Assembly: GCA_951230915.1 (NCBI GenBank)
Contig: OX579640.1
Location: 25,564,981 to 25,628,980 of the forward strand
Direction: 5' to 3'
Origin: Antitrichia curtipendula
Taxonomy: Eukaryota; Streptophyta; Bryopsida; Hypnales; Leucodontaceae
DNA length: 64,000 bases
Shown here one piece after another: positions 33,270 to 46,845 of the stretch; position 1 is the stretch's first letter, and each line of letters starts with the position of its first letter. The position numbers were made by a program, and so were the translations under genes. Below the pieces are notes generated by a model. That model saw nothing but the letters and a program-made list of their open reading frames with translations. It had not been told where the DNA came from and ran no database searches.

Positions 33270-36200
33270 TCTTCTAGTAATACGCGTATAAAATGGGCAT
33301 TTATTCCAAAATTGGTTACTTTTACTAGGACAAAGAGTTCGCGCGCAGTTTTTTGGCAAAACCACGGGTCGGATTAAAGTAATCACATTCTCTATAATGG
33401 TTGAAAATGAATATTATACAAATTTGCAATTCACAACAAAAAAAATCCTTTCGTAGGTGAAATAACAATAGTTAGCTTTCAAAGGTACGAGATGATAAGA
33501 AAAATGGGGTGAGTTGTGTCATAAGACATGTGGCAAGAAAAAAATAAAGCAACTAAGGTAGGAGGCTTTGAAATTGAGCAAGCATTAAGAACCGTGCCTA
33601 AAAATGGCTCTAAAATGAAACGAGGTGATCCTTAAATTGATTGCTATAGTGCTATGAATGAATTAGAAAAAAGGGGTCCCGGCCAATCATTGGCTTTGTT
33701 TTTTCTCATCTTGCAAGTGAGCGATTTACGGGAGACCTAGGGTCACAAATAGGGACCTACAATACATCTCCTTTGAAACTTCATAACTAATTCAATATTG
33801 CTCCAAAAAATATAAAACCGCTTGTGCTGGATTCCTTGTCTATTTTTCTGTCTCTGAAAAATGAACTAAAAATACTACCAACCAAAGAAGCGTATGCAAA
33901 AGGCAGACCAACCCTTAGATGAGCAATTCAAGAGCCTCCTACCTTAGTTTGGGAAGACATGCATTCTACGACCAGGAAAATAGGGAAACATTCCCTTCTT
34001 CTTTTGGCATAAACTTTTTGTTTTAAATATGAGCAAGCGCTGCTTGCAACCCCGGAAGATTACAATGAAGTGATCGAAGGAATTACCATGACTATAGATG
34101 ATAATAAGGAGGTCAATTTTAAAATGTCATTGGCGAGCGTAGGAATGAATTAAGAAATTCCATGACTTCTATAGGAAGAGGTTCAAAAAGCACTCAGTCA
34201 TTAAGAACCTACTCTAGAAAGGAGCTTGAAATAGCGTACGATGTTCCGAAAATGAATATTTTTTTAAATGGTAACAAATTGGAGTTATAAGCGCATGGTA
34301 TTTACTAATTGAATGGATGGTTTAGAATCCCACCGAGTTTATTCTTAACTAAGTAGATAGGTGTCTCTTAATTACATTCAAAATAAGAATTGTTTGTGGA
34401 ACTACCTTTTTACAGGCATTGAAGAATCTGAAATAATAATTAAATCAAGCATTCATTTCAGATTTTGAAAGGGTTGCTTTTAGAAACCATTTCAATTGCT
34501 TTTTACGCAAGTCACGATGCAAGTTTTTGAACACAGCCTAATTTTTTTAAACTATGCATGGATGCGTTTCCAAGGGCCCGTAATCACAAGTAAAGACCTA
34601 CGGTACATTGCGTTTAAAAATTCTTAACTAATTTAGTAATGCTTCAAAAACTATGAAACAACTGGCGTTGGATTCCTTGTCTATTTTTCCTTCACTAAAA
34701 AATATAATAAAAATATTTCCATCTCATTACATACATAAAAAAGACAGATCGGCCCTTAGATGAATGGTTTTTGAACTTCCTCCCTTAATCACCCGTCCCA
34801 GTCACTTGTTTTTGTTGGTAATGAGTGCTACTCGTTTTTGAATTTGGCCCTTTGCCACCTAGCGTTCGCTCAATAGGTTCCATACTTCTCGCGTTGCTTT
34901 CCTTTATTTCAAGACCTCTTCTTCACCGGGGTTTCTCTCGATGTTGCGCATACTTCCGTTTCTACGGATGTCCATTGCACGCTTCCCTCAACAGCGCACT
35001 CAGTGGTTTAGGGGGACCTCGAAGCCCTAGAAGACGGTTCTCGTTGACCATGGCGCTCTTGGTACAATGCGGCGGTTTTAGGCTTTGTAGGGCTTCAAAG
35101 GTTCATAAATTGAAGACGTAACATTCTCGGGCCGTTGAAGTGAGGATGCTTTTGTGCCGGTCCATGAAGCAGGCGTTGCAGTTATAGGGGCTCCAGAGGA
35201 TTACCGAGGTGGAGAGAATGATCCGCTTCAACTTGGTGGGAGTGCAATCAAATTTACCTTCGGGGATTAATTAAAGTTGATTTACGCAGGCGGCCGTTTT
35301 CGCGCATTCAACCAGCTCACGTAAAAGGTCAGTTGTTTCTAGTTTGCCATTCTTTGATTTTTTGGTTTACGGTGGAAAAACTCAAGAATTGTCTGTAGTT
35401 CAAGAGCCACTTCACTGTAAACAGAAAGTTTAGAGCGTGTGGTTGAATGGGAATCATAATGTGTACAGAAAGAGTGTTTGAAAGCCCAACCATGTTAGAA
35501 GGTACCCATTACAATGAACAAGTCTGCGTATAGGAAACTGCCGTAGGTTCTCTTTGTGCATTTCAGTTCATATGACAAGTGACTCCGCAAACATGAGAAG
35601 AAGTTTGTAATACCGGTGGTTGTCTATGATGGCATTAGGATATAGTTTAAGTCTTGATTACTTTGAATTTAGATGTAAGTTGGAATGTGACGTTGCTCTC
35701 AAGCACTTGAAAGTTGAAGAATCCGTCCCATCCTTGCAGTAGCGCGTACGTGGACAAGTGCAAATCATCGCTTGGTGGTATGATCGAGTGAAAATGAGAT
35801 AGTCTGATTTTGGGTTTAGGGTTTAGGAATGTTCGTTGGGAATTTTCTTCAAAATTTTACAGTGATTTAAGAGGACATGATGCGTTGAACTATTATTGGC
35901 AACCGCTCAAGATTGCAATTGATACTGCAATAGTTTAAAGAGATACGGGTTGGTTTAGGATCTTATATGTTTTACAAAATACTAGCTGCTCTTTAGCAAT
36001 GCCCTTGCAGTACACAGCATGGTTGAGGTGAAGGCAAGATTCAAGGTGCTATTGTAGAGTTTCTAACCATTATAAGAGAGAACGGATGCGTGGGTTTAGG
36101 GTGCTTCTTAGGGCAAGGTCTATTCTGTCCATGTAGATTTGTGGACTTTCATTTCTTTGGGATCCGATAATGTTGACATTATCGTATATGTTTACGACAT

Positions 36201-36320
36201 CTTAAAAATAGTTTGACACAAAGCAAGAGATCGTTCATGTACCTTTGTGTTGTTCTCCTTGTACAGTAAAGTTTGAGTTGAACTCTAGAAGGGAGAGACC
36301 GCCTTCTCGACCGCAGTACT
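33270..36320. other. Mostly unassigned; dispersed repeat copies and telo-box
   Basis: Two related repeat blocks lie at about 33670-33960 and 34560-34780 (both with GGATTCCTTGTCTATTTTTC). TTTGGGTTTAGGGTTTAGG at about 35813-35828 is another plant telomere-like motif. From 34800 the base composition becomes more balanced, as expected near the gene starting at 36326, but no upstream exon could be supported. Confidence 0.4.
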
Positions 36321-36325
36321 TTGCA

Positions 36326-39300
36326 ATGGCAGCACAACTATCGGACCGAGCAGCCGACAATTTCTATTGGGATGACCCGTAAGTTAAAAACTTTGAATCT
36401 TTATTGTCTTGATTTCTTGGCATTGTAACTGTCATCCACATTGCTAGGCATTAGCAGAAGTGGTTCCAAGTTGGAGACATGGTGAGAGTAGGGTGTAGGA
36501 TTTAAGACATGGCAGTTTTAGGATCTCCCGTTTCCTAAAAAATTGCTCACACCGACGTCCTCTGCCGGAATGCTTCAGTGCAATGCAGGAAAAAATTGGG
36601 CCACTTGGAAAGTCTCCAAAGAAGCTCGCTGCTTTCATTGACGGGTACATTCCTTCCTTCCAATACCAGGGTGAACGTAATAAACTAGGAGCGGTTTTCC
36701 GTTGCCGGGATCATGTGACGGGTTGGGGCATTGCATGGAAAGAACCAAGAGCAGGGGATTCCGCGGTCATTCTCCCTATGCTTGTAAATAGGGAACAACG
36801 ACATCCGGAAGGCGGCCTACGTATTCTGGAGCTGCAAGGACTGAACAACGACACGGTGCTTCTAATTGTAGAAGAGAAGAATATCCGTTCTGGAGAGCAC
36901 ATGACATACGGATTGATCTTGGACTATACAAAAATGAAACTTGATCTATGCGAGACAGTGACGAGGAAGGGATGCCTGATGAGGAAGGAACAAACGGCGC
37001 ATCTTTGGTGGAGTCCTGAAGATATGAAGGACCAGTGGGAAATAATTGAAGATGAACTTGCCGAATTCAACCATGGCTCCCAGCTACGAGAAGTGACCCC
37101 TCCCAAGCCAACTTCAAATAAGAGAGCCGGGAAGCGGAAGACGGGCGCAAGAGCTCCCAATGATACCGAGGGAGAGGCGCCATTTGAGCCACCGGAAGGA
37201 ACCACTCCTCCGCCAAAGAAATCTAGGAAGGGAAAAAAGGAAGGGATCCGAGCTCTTGGAGATGCCAAAGAAGAAGTGCCGTTGGTGAGGAAGACAAAAG
37301 ACGGACAGGAATTGACACTGCATGCATGCGTGGACATGTCGGAGTCGCAAGTGTTGAAGCTCAATGTGGAAGACATGAAGTATATAAAAGAGTTATATGA
37401 AAATGCCTTTGGCAGCTTGTCCAAGTGGGGCAAGAGAGCAATGTGCGGCGACGATGGCAATCTCATCCATGTGCACTTTGATCATTTACATAAGGCTCCA
37501 TACGGATGGCTCATTTACAGGGGCATAGACGAGCATCGCCTCAAAGGAATCAAAAACCAGGTGCAAATCGCTCCGGACTTTGATTCAGACGTCAGGGTCA
37601 TTACCGTCTTGCCGCTCAAAGGCGTTCCGCCTACCAGCCCCGGGAATGAGGTCACACATTACAATACAGAGCCGCCCAAGGAAACCTTTGAAGACAAAGA
37701 CACGCACTACTTTATCATCGGGGGGCAGCACACAGTGGAAGCTCACAAGAACTTGGTCGAAGCCGGTGAAATTGAAGAGAAGGACAAGGAGCGCGCCTCC
37801 ACATTCAACATCATACCTGTGTGGGCCGCGGTGAACGATGCCGGCGTCGATCTCCTAATGACGCTCTCGAGGTCGTTAAATCAGAACCTTGTTGGTGAAC
37901 AAAGGGAGCAAAAATGGACACAACAACTGGTGAATGCAAGGATCAAGTGGCGGAGCATGGGATCTCCGGCCCCGGCTATAATGGGAAGAACGCACTCGGA
38001 AAAGTACCTTGTAAGATTCTAGGCCATCTTTTTAAGCCCAGTCGTGCATTCAGTCCATTCTCAAACAAGTTTGAGATCACCATGAGATCTTTTGGTCTTC
38101 TGTTAGTTGTTGTGAGGTCCTCCGCAATGCAAGTATTGTCACGTCTTCTAGTGGATTTCTATTCAAGGGCGCCATGCAGTATTCTAACTTCCTTTTTTTT
38201 GGCTATGACTAGGCATTTCTCCGGGCTTCAATGACAATATTTGCAGGAATGAAGTCCGGCAACTTGAGTGACCAAAAGTATCCGCTTGTGTTCCTAGAGA
38301 ACGATGCGGACGTAACAAGGTGGTTGGAGATTGAAGCGAATTACATGAAGGGACTCCTTCCGGATGCACGCGGCACGGTTGATAAAGAAGGGAAGTTAAA
38401 ACGTAAGCCGCTCTTACAAACCGACTTCAAACCGCTCTACGGATTACGAGTGGAGGACATCAACTATTTAGCATCACGGGTGGAGGCCCAAAACATTACC
38501 ATGAAGAAGAGCTCGCTGTCAGATGGCAAAGCTCTAATGAATTTGGAATGCGCCGCCCGCATAGAGAGATTTGTCAGGGCGATGAAGAATGAGCTCCTCC
38601 AACACTATAAGAATTACCTGCTTCCATCAAAGAGTGCTGAATATAGTCCTTATCCAGAATCCATGTGGGAAGAATTTGCGATGGAAAAAGAAATCACTTG
38701 CAGTGAACTAGAGATGTGGGTGCACATTGCCATGGCGCACCTTGTCGGCCAAGAGTGGTTCAAGGGTAGGACAAGGCCTTTGAACAAGAGCCACCAGCCG
38801 GAAGATTGTCCCCGGCTTGTCACGTATATGTGGAAGGCTTTCTTCAAAGAGAGAGGAGACGCGGAAGTTATGCGAGAATTGGAAGCAGAGTTTGCCGAGC
38901 GATACCTATGCAAGATTGTGGACAACGAAAGTTGGAACATTAGTGAAACGCTGTCAACACCGGACGTGAAAGCATGGCGGGAAGCAAAGGAGCCGTGCAT
39001 CTACTTCTGGTTCATGTTTGAGGGTACACCTTTGGGGGCTCGGGCAAAGATTCTCGAACAGGAGAAACTTGAGAGAATGTTCAGCGCTCTCGAGTCCCAC
39101 GACCCCAAAGACAACGCGGTCTCAGTCCAGTCCGGTGCCATTTTCTTTACGAATGCGGAAGGGTTTTATATGATTAAGGCGCACATGGAAAAACAAGGGA
39201 AGAAAAAGGGAACCAAAGTGTGGAATTTTCATGTTGTCAATTATATGGCAGGGTCCATGGATGGATTCCCTTCGCCAACGTCCGGAAAACAGTTCAATGT

Positions 39301-42300
39301 GTTTGTAGTATTTGTTTTTGGGACCCATTCTAACCGTGATTCCAGAGCATGCTTCAAAAGCTTCTTCCCGGGATTGGACAACCTTCAGCCACTGTACGAT
39401 GCAAAGAACATGAGCAACAATAAATACTTTTGGAGGCGGCAACACGTACCGTATTTGAAGATCAACACCCCCATGACAATATTCAAGGGGCTCAATTGCC
39501 GTGGTGGTATCCTTGTGAATGTCGATGGAGGCCCTGAAATCACGCATCTGGGACTGGTATGCCTTAGAACCAAACTCCTTTTCTGTTATTTTTAGCAAAA
39601 TCACGTTGATGTCTTGGAATTCCAGTCTCGCTAATCACCGACTGTTATATTGCAGCATTGGAAAGGAGTTAAAGTTTTAGAACTTGTAGAATCTATGGAA
39701 GCAGTATTGGAAAGTAAAGAATGGGCAAAACAAATTTGGGACGCCCAACGCACCAAATCCGGATCCCAAGCCAAAGATGCCCACGACAAGGGCGCAAATC
39801 TCCAAGAAATTGTGAACAACACGCCATTGACAACAAGCTCTTCAAAGCTCATTCCACAGCAACAAACGGCAAGGTCATCCGAGAAAGAACAGGTGAGTGT
39901 GCACATTTTTTATTGGACCTCCAAAAGATCTTCGACCCCGGGGGGTCCGAGGTGTAGGTGCAATGTGATCCAGGCATGGAAAACCCGGGTCAAGGGTGCT
40001 ATGTGCTAACGATGGCGGAAGGCGTGTCTTTGCTGTAGGAAGATGGTACGGACCAGACAGAGCCTTCGACGCTTCTAAAAGATCTTAGGCGAAAGCAATG
40101 TGTTGACTACGAAGAGCAAGCCAATCCTTTGTCGATGCAGGTGGATTCATCGGAAGACCTCAATCCATCCGCATCAAATTCTCCAATGGTTGGCATACAA
40201 CAAGAGTCGGGTGAATGGCAAGATGATATATCTCAAGCATCTAGGGCGTTGGATGCACAACACAATCTGCCGCAAGTATCCAGCCCAAACCGGGAGTCAG
40301 AAGAAGTAGTACAAGGGGTTGAGTGGGCGCAAGCGCCTGGGGATCCGTCAAGTGTACCTAAGCCAGCAACGGTGTGGGAGGGCGGTCGCGCCCTCGTGAA
40401 TGTCAATGAAGGCCTTGAAATCACACAGCTTGTATCAGTATGCCTTGTAACCAAACTTCTTGTTCGGTATTTTTGGCGAAATCATGTCCATGTCCCGGAG
40501 TTCCAGTCCCGCTGATCATTAGCTGTTGCATTTTAGCACGCAAAAAGAATTGAAGTTGCAAAAGCGTGGGAATCCGCGGAAACGGCAATGGGAGGTAAAA
40601 AATGGACAAAAGAAATTCGGGACACCCAATGTGCCAAGCCCAAATCCCAAGTGGAAGAAGCCCGCAACAAAGGCGCAAGTCTCCAAGAGATTATGGACAA
40701 TGTGCCGCCAATAGCAAGTCCCTTCGAACGCATTCCACGGCAACAAAAGACAGGGACGATCGGAAAAGACCAGATGACTGTACGTATCACTTGTTGAACC
40801 TCTAGAAGATCTCATATTTTAGGTGGTTTTAGAATGTACGTGCCGTGTGATCTTTGCATGGAAAATTTGGATTGAGGGTGCTATGTGGTGAAGATGTGCC
40901 TTTGTTGTAGGATGGTGGTATGGACTCAAGGGAGCCTTCAACACCGGCGGAGGATACCGAGCAAAGGCAATCCATCGACTACATAGAGCAAGTCATTCCC
41001 CCATCGACACGGGTGGATCCATTGAAAGACCTCAACCTGCTTGCACAAGATTCTCCAGTGGTTGGCGTATGGCAAGAGTTGGACGGAAAGCAAGAGGATG
41101 TACTTGGAGCGCCGAGGGTGTTGGAGGCGAAGTGGGATCTATCACGGATATCCGGCCCAATTGAGGTGCAAGAAGAACCGGCGCAGGAGGTTGGGTGGAC
41201 GCGCTCACGGGAGAATGAGGACGAGGTACGCACAGCGGAGCAGCCGCAACAATTGTCGAATTTGTCATCCCCGGGTGCAACGGCAAGGGTTGTCGTCCTA
41301 AATGATGATGGTGAATTGGTTTTAGAGCCGCATTTCGAACCACCATTGGAAGGATCAATGCTAGCGAAGGATCCTGAGCAAGGGCGATCCATTGACTGTA
41401 TAGAGCAAGTTTTTCCCCCATTGATGCATGTGGATCCGCTCAAAGATCTTGACCTACCTCCACCGGATTCTCCAATGGTCGGCGTACAGCAACAGTTGGA
41501 TGGATGGCAGGAGGATGTACTTGGAGCACCTCGGGCGTTGGAGGCGAAGCGGGATCCCCCTCAAGTATCCAACCCAACTCAGCCGCGAGAAGAGCTAGCA
41601 CAAGAGGTTGAGCAGACACATACACGGGAGGACAGGGATGGGACACATGGAACGCGACCATCACAGCAATTGTCAAATTCATCATTCTTGGGTGTAGCGA
41701 CAGAGATTGTTGTCCTAAGTGATGACAATGAATCGGTTTTAGAGCCGCATTTGGAGCCACCACTAGAAGGACATAGGGCGGGAGAGAATATGGCTAAGGG
41801 AGAGGAAGCCGCGGCGGGATCTAGTTGCGTGAGCATAAGGAACCACCGACGTAAGAGAGATCCAACGGCAGCTCCACGGGAGGAGGAGGAGAATAGTAAC
41901 AAGAAGAAGAACCGCGCATTGGTGGACCTACTAGATTTAGGAGCATGCAATGCAGACGAACAAGAAGTAGCCCACACATTGCAATGCATGTGGTCGCCCG
42001 GGCAAAGGAAGGAGCTCATGGGTGGGAGTACTAGCAAGAGCGAGAGCCACATTGTGACCGTGGTTTATTCACGGAAGCGTCAAAGAAAAGATGGTCAGAG
42101 CCAGGCGGTTGATGCTAAACCCCGTTTCAGCAGCCCGTCACCCTTACCCCCGAAGAAATCCGTGCGCTCGAAGAAACGCAATGCTAAACCCATAAACCCT
42201 ACACCGGATGACTCGTCATCTGCATTGCGAAGCTTATCACTAGTACAATCAAAAAACCGCAAAGCTAAACCAAAAAACCAAAAATCAAAAGTTCCTAAGC

Positions 42301-43940
42301 CAAATGGCCAATCAAGCGTACCCCATAGACCATCACTTGTATTGCTACCATCACCTGCATTGTCAAAGCCCGGGTCTCAAAAGGAGGATCATAGCATTAG
42401 AATCATGGGTGAACAGAGCAATGGGGTCATTGCTCCATCGGCAAGCCCCCCAAAGATGCCATTGCCGCCAATGGGCAGGATTGTTGGCTTGACCGGTAGC
42501 GTCCCAACATGGCTTACGGTGGACGTGATCCCCATTGATCTTGTGGAGCAGGACACAGCGTTATTAGGATTGGATGTCACCTCAAAGGCCAACGCCCCGG
42601 TTGATGTTACAGTGGCAACTTGGGGAGAAGGTGAAGGAGGCGAATACGGAGCATTGAATGTCAAAGATGATCCAGGGGCTTGGTATAGGGATTTGAATGA
42701 TTTTGTATTTGATAATGGACGGTTGAGGACACCCTTTTATGAGCATGAACCCTTACGGAATCCGCACTTGGTAATTGCTCGCAGAAAGAAACTCGGGAAA
42801 GAAAAAGAAATCCGGGGCGGGAAGAAGAAGAAGAAGGAGCTCTCTCACGAAGACGAACTTCAGAAGAAGATCGAGGCTCGTATTAAGAAAACAAAGGAAA
42901 TAGAAACCTTGAAGGAGGCGACTATGTGCATTTACGGCCCAATAATTGAGTGGGCACAAGGTTGGCAGGGGATGCAGATAGAAGTTGCCAATGACGTTGG
43001 CAGAGGAGTTGCAACTGACGCAATCATCGGCATGAGTAGGGAAAAGGAATTTGAAAGTGGGGTTGTAGATAGTGCTCTAAGTGACAAACATATGCGCCCT
43101 TATGTCACAAGCGAAGGAGTTGCAACCAATGCAAGGGCCAACACGAGTGCAGGAAATCAAGCCACAAATAGAGATGTCGCTGGTGCACCAGGTGACAACT
43201 GTATATTTCATTTCTTATATATCGCCGTTAATGTTAATGGTTATGATTTCATATCTAATTGTTCTTTTTACCTACTTCTTGCAGGTTTGGGGGATGATGT
43301 GCAGACATGTTTGTTAAGAAGGGCACCTCGACGACAGTATCACGTTGTCCTAGAACCCAGTGGAGTCTTGGTGCAATGGTACATCGATGCGGCCACCAAC
43401 CAACGGAGCTTTAAAATGCGAGAAGGCTGTATGAATTTTTTGGAATGGTTGTACGGAAATGCAAATCTGGTGTTTTGGAGTTCTATGTCGACAAGGAACG
43501 TGAACCGAGCAGTGGCATTTTTGCTACATCAATCAAAGGTAATAAACAGACAAAAGGTGATTGTTTTATCCCAAGAACATTGTATCCTATCAAAATATAG
43601 GAATCCTAGCCAACCAAGTAAGCCATTCTATCTAAAAGATTTGGCAATGCTGCTCAACATTCTTAAATTAGATTCTCTTGATAATGTTGTTCTAGTGGAT
43701 GACAGTCCAATGGAAAATCTCACAAATGATAGGTACAACACAATTTATCCTCCGCGCTGGGATGGTGTTGTACAAGACCAACATTTGCAAGCAGGGGTCT
43801 ATAGTTGGCTAAACGGTTTGTTTGAGTCCAACAAACCCGTTCGGCAATATGCGCAAAAAAATACTCTATCCGGTGCTCAGTTTTTTCGTAACCCCTCTAG
43901 ACAATTGAGGGATCAGATTTTGAATGGAATCCCCCGATAA
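36326..43940 (+). CDS. Large 8-exon nuclear gene: ParB-like region, repeats, NIF/FCP1-like pseudophosphatase domain
   Basis: Proposed exons: 36326-36378, 36579-38010, 38213-39556, 39656-39892, 40039-40437, 40537-40779, 40911-43191, 43285-43940; all junctions are GT-AG and in phase, about 2,214 aa. Exon 2 holds IIGGQHTVEAHK with flanking strands and LSRSLNQ, which faintly fits the ParB/sulfiredoxin fold (GGxHR-type loop); this is tentative. Lys-rich linkers (KKSRKGKKEG, KKKKKEL) suggest a nuclear protein. Exons 4 and 7 hold three copies of a ~100-aa module (SIDYIEQVIPP...VDPLKDL...DSPVVGV...APRVLEA). The last exon matches the FCP1/NIF phosphatase fold: MREGCMNFLEWLYGNANLVFWSS and KDLAMLLNILKLDSLDNVVLVDDSP, but the catalytic DxDGT is replaced by LEPSGVL, so it is probably a non-catalytic binder. 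No stop interrupts it. Exon 1 is the least certain. Confidence 0.72.
39500..40779 (+). repeat. Tandem duplication of an exon-intron module in the large gene
   Basis: The end of exon 3 plus intron plus exon 4 (about 39500-39892) is paralogous to the end of exon 5 plus intron plus exon 6 (about 40380-40779). Coding ends agree (ILVNVDGGPEITHL / ALVNVNEGLEITQL), intron sequences still align (GTATGCCTT...ACCAAACT...TTCCAGTC), and following exons agree (WAKQIWDAQRTKSGSQAKDA / WTKEIRDTQCAKPKSQVEEA; LQEIVNNTP / LQEIMDNVP). Intron similarity implies a fairly recent event. Confidence 0.8.
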
Positions 43941-45180
43941 TCTTGAACTTTAATAGAAGGCGAGCAAGAGGAGGGATATTGCCTTGTGAATTTTGTTACC
44001 GTATTAATATATGTACATAGCGATGAAGGTTTGTGTTTGCGATGGACTCAACTTTCTCCTTAATTTTGCTACCATGTTGTGCTTGCCAATTTCAGTTTGT
44101 ATTAAACCTCAGTGTATTTTTGTTGTTATAAATAATATGGAATATATGTAGAATGCTTGGCAATTTGGATAGGACTTTGCCGGCTCCAACGCTCGACTTA
44201 GTGTAAATATTAAGGTCCTTTGTTGATAGGCTCTTATATTGTGTAGAATGCAGATTTTGCACTGCCAATCGTCTATTCAATTGTACTCCTCTCGTCTAGC
44301 TCCTATACCAAGCATGATTATACTTTTTCTGCAGACTGTGGTTTGTAAATACGAGTCAAAAGTTAAAGCCTAATATATTATTTTTTATTGTAATCGGGTT
44401 GTCCGTGCAGATCATTTATCATTCCATATTTCCATTTTGATCATTGAGTCAAAAGTTAGGAGGATTTTTTGTTCGTAAGCAGTTATGGATTCTTTATCCT
44501 AAAATAAACTTTGAAGTTCTTTATCTTACTCAATTTTGGCTAGTTAAAAAAAAAAAAAATCTTAAGTTGTAAATTGTTTATTAAAGCATTGCTGCCATTG
44601 GGATTGGCATTTTTCAATTTTATAATTAAATTATTAACAATCTAGTATTTTGAATCATTGTCTACTACTGCCCGCTTACTATATTTTTCCTAAATGTCGT
44701 ACAATTCCATATGATTTAAAACTTTACAAGCATTTGATTGATTTGCATCGAGTAATGAATCCAGAGAGTTACTATTTTTTCGAACATATTTTCATATAAA
44801 TGTGACCTTGTGAAGTGTAGTTGTCTGGTTTTTTGTAGGGAAAAAAATGGGGATTTGTCAATTCAAATGTTTATATCTCGCAAATTTTTGAAACTCCGTC
44901 CATATCTTCTTAAACTAGTGTACTACAAGATCCTTATGGTTACATGCGTTAAAATTTATTTTTTTTCTAAAATTTGGTACTTGTTCTGAAAATGGCAATT
45001 TTTGAGCGTTTTCAATGAAGCATAGTTATAAAACTTTAGGGGTTAAAAGGATAGCCTTGACCACCGTAAATAACATATAAAGAATATGAGTGAATTTCCC
45101 GGATTTTTACGAGTGGAAAAGACTCCTTCTTTGTTAATTTCCATGAAGACATCTCTTTATGCAGTGTGTTGATATTCATT
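43941..45180. other. 3' flank of the large gene, AT-rich, no gene
   Basis: AT-rich DNA containing the 3' untranslated region of the upstream gene (polyadenylation-like AATAATATGGAATA at about 44130). Nothing else recognised. Confidence 0.4.
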
Positions 45181-45600
45181 GGATGACGCCCGGTCCCGCC
45201 GAGTGAGGGGGCATCGGGTTATCGCCCGAGTCCTGATCTTATGTAGTAAGTTTCATCGGGAGACCCCCAATCCTTTTCGTGGGGATCCTTCATGGTAAGC
45301 TTTCTCCCGATCGCGTACCTCCAGGTTCATCAGGATATCTCCCGATCCTCTGGCTCAAGGGTCTCTGATCTCTCAATCTTCCGCGTTCAGGTTCCTTTGC
45401 TCTGACTGATGTTCATCGGGACATTTCTTGATCCTCCTTGTAAAGGATTCCAATGTCTTATTCCACGGTTCACAAGGGGGTCATTCGATAACCCTTGCAA
45501 GATGACTTGGAATTTTTTTGTCCTTTGGAATATGGAGAATCAAACCCTAGAGGATCACGGGATCTCCCGATTTCCCCCGGGAACAGAAACACTCTTACAC
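45180..45600. repeat. Degenerate CATCGGGAGATCTCCCGAT repeats
   Basis: At least seven partial copies of the palindromic words CATCGGGAGACCC, TTTCTCCCGATCG, ATATCTCCCGATCC, CATCGGGACATTTCTTGATCC and GGGATCTCCCGATT over 420 bp. This is the same theme as the array at 28030-28650, at irregular spacing. Confidence 0.6.
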
Positions 45601-45912
45601 TTTCACATTGGAATTCAACAGCAATGTGCTAAAAATAACAGTAAAATGGACACAATTCTGTTCTTATGAACATAAAAATGTTGAAATGAACATCCAAATT
45701 AACAATATTGTGTTGAACCTTGTCCGGATGAACACGTCCTTTAGCATGCAAACAATCAACGCTTTTTTGCTAAATTCTTGTTCGAATGGACACCATTTTT
45801 CTAATAGTGATTGGAGGATGGAAAAAAAAAATTCTCTAACGTTTCTAGTCTTTGGTTTGCACAATGAAACTACGCTTGAAAAAAAAATACAAAATCTTTA
45901 TTTTTTCTAATT

Positions 45913-46845
45913 TTAACCCCTAAAGGACCACTTGTCCCCTCGGGGGACAAAATGGGTCCGGACAAGTACCCGTGGTTTCAATATGAAGTAAGATTTTTTG
46001 GGATTTTTGGAGGTTGCATATCTTTGCGAGAGCTTCATGGATATGTAATTTTTATTTTAATTGATGTCCGGGAGCAAAAGTTATGACAATAAGTAAAAAC
46101 AGAGTTCGGCGGTTTAGGCAAAAAAAAATCTCTAAAAGTCAAAATAATTTTTTTTTGAATTTTTTGTCTCAAAGATTATATTTTTGTCTACATGTGAAGC
46201 TTTGTTTCATTCAATTTGGACTAATAATGAGAAAGTGATGGACAATCTTAGTTTTGGGGGCAATCTAAGCATCTTCTTGAAAAAATAACTTGTAGAATTC
46301 ATTTTTGAATGCAATTTTTAGAATTTTTCAGAGAAAATTGTTAGACAAGGTTAGATTTTCTTGCTAGAACAATTTCACCATTGGGATTATTGTAATTTAA
46401 TTCCATCTAAAAGTTATTAACAATTTAGTTTTTTCTTCTATCTTAAACCCACTTCTATTTAGCAATTTTTTAATGAATGAAAATTAAGTGCTTTTTTTCC
46501 TAAATTTTCTTGGTAGATTCTCAACTCAACTACTTAATATAGATAAGTAGAAAATCAAAATCTTTAGTGTAAGAAATTTGAACTAAAACGATTCAATGCC
46601 AAAAGATCTAGTCAAACAAGGTGCCAAAAAACTTGTTTTCTACACTTTAAATGCATATATCTTACAGTCTACATGGTCAAAGTTTCTGAAATGTCTTCCA
46701 CGTATTCATATACTAGTTAAATAGAAGATCTTATGGTTGGATATGCAAAAGAAAACAATTTTTGAAGTTCTTTTCTCTTTGCAATAGAGTTGACGGTCTT
46801 GAGAGTGTTTTGATAGGAAAATCACCTTGGTCCTTTAGGGGTTAA
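45913..46845 (+). mobile_element. piggyBac-like TTAA MITE, intact ends (933 bp)
   Basis: TTAA (45913-45916) then CCCCTAAAGGACCA; the right end is the exact inverse (TGGTCCTTTAGGGG) followed by TTAA (46842-46845). TTAA duplication with short CCC-starting terminal repeats is the hallmark of piggyBac-type elements. No coding capacity; a fold-back TCCCCTCGGGGGA lies near the left end. Almost the same length as the copy at 47786. Confidence 0.78.

Noticed and set aside
34825..35121. 98-codon plus-strand frame
   Set aside because: Low-information composition, no motif, no splice context.
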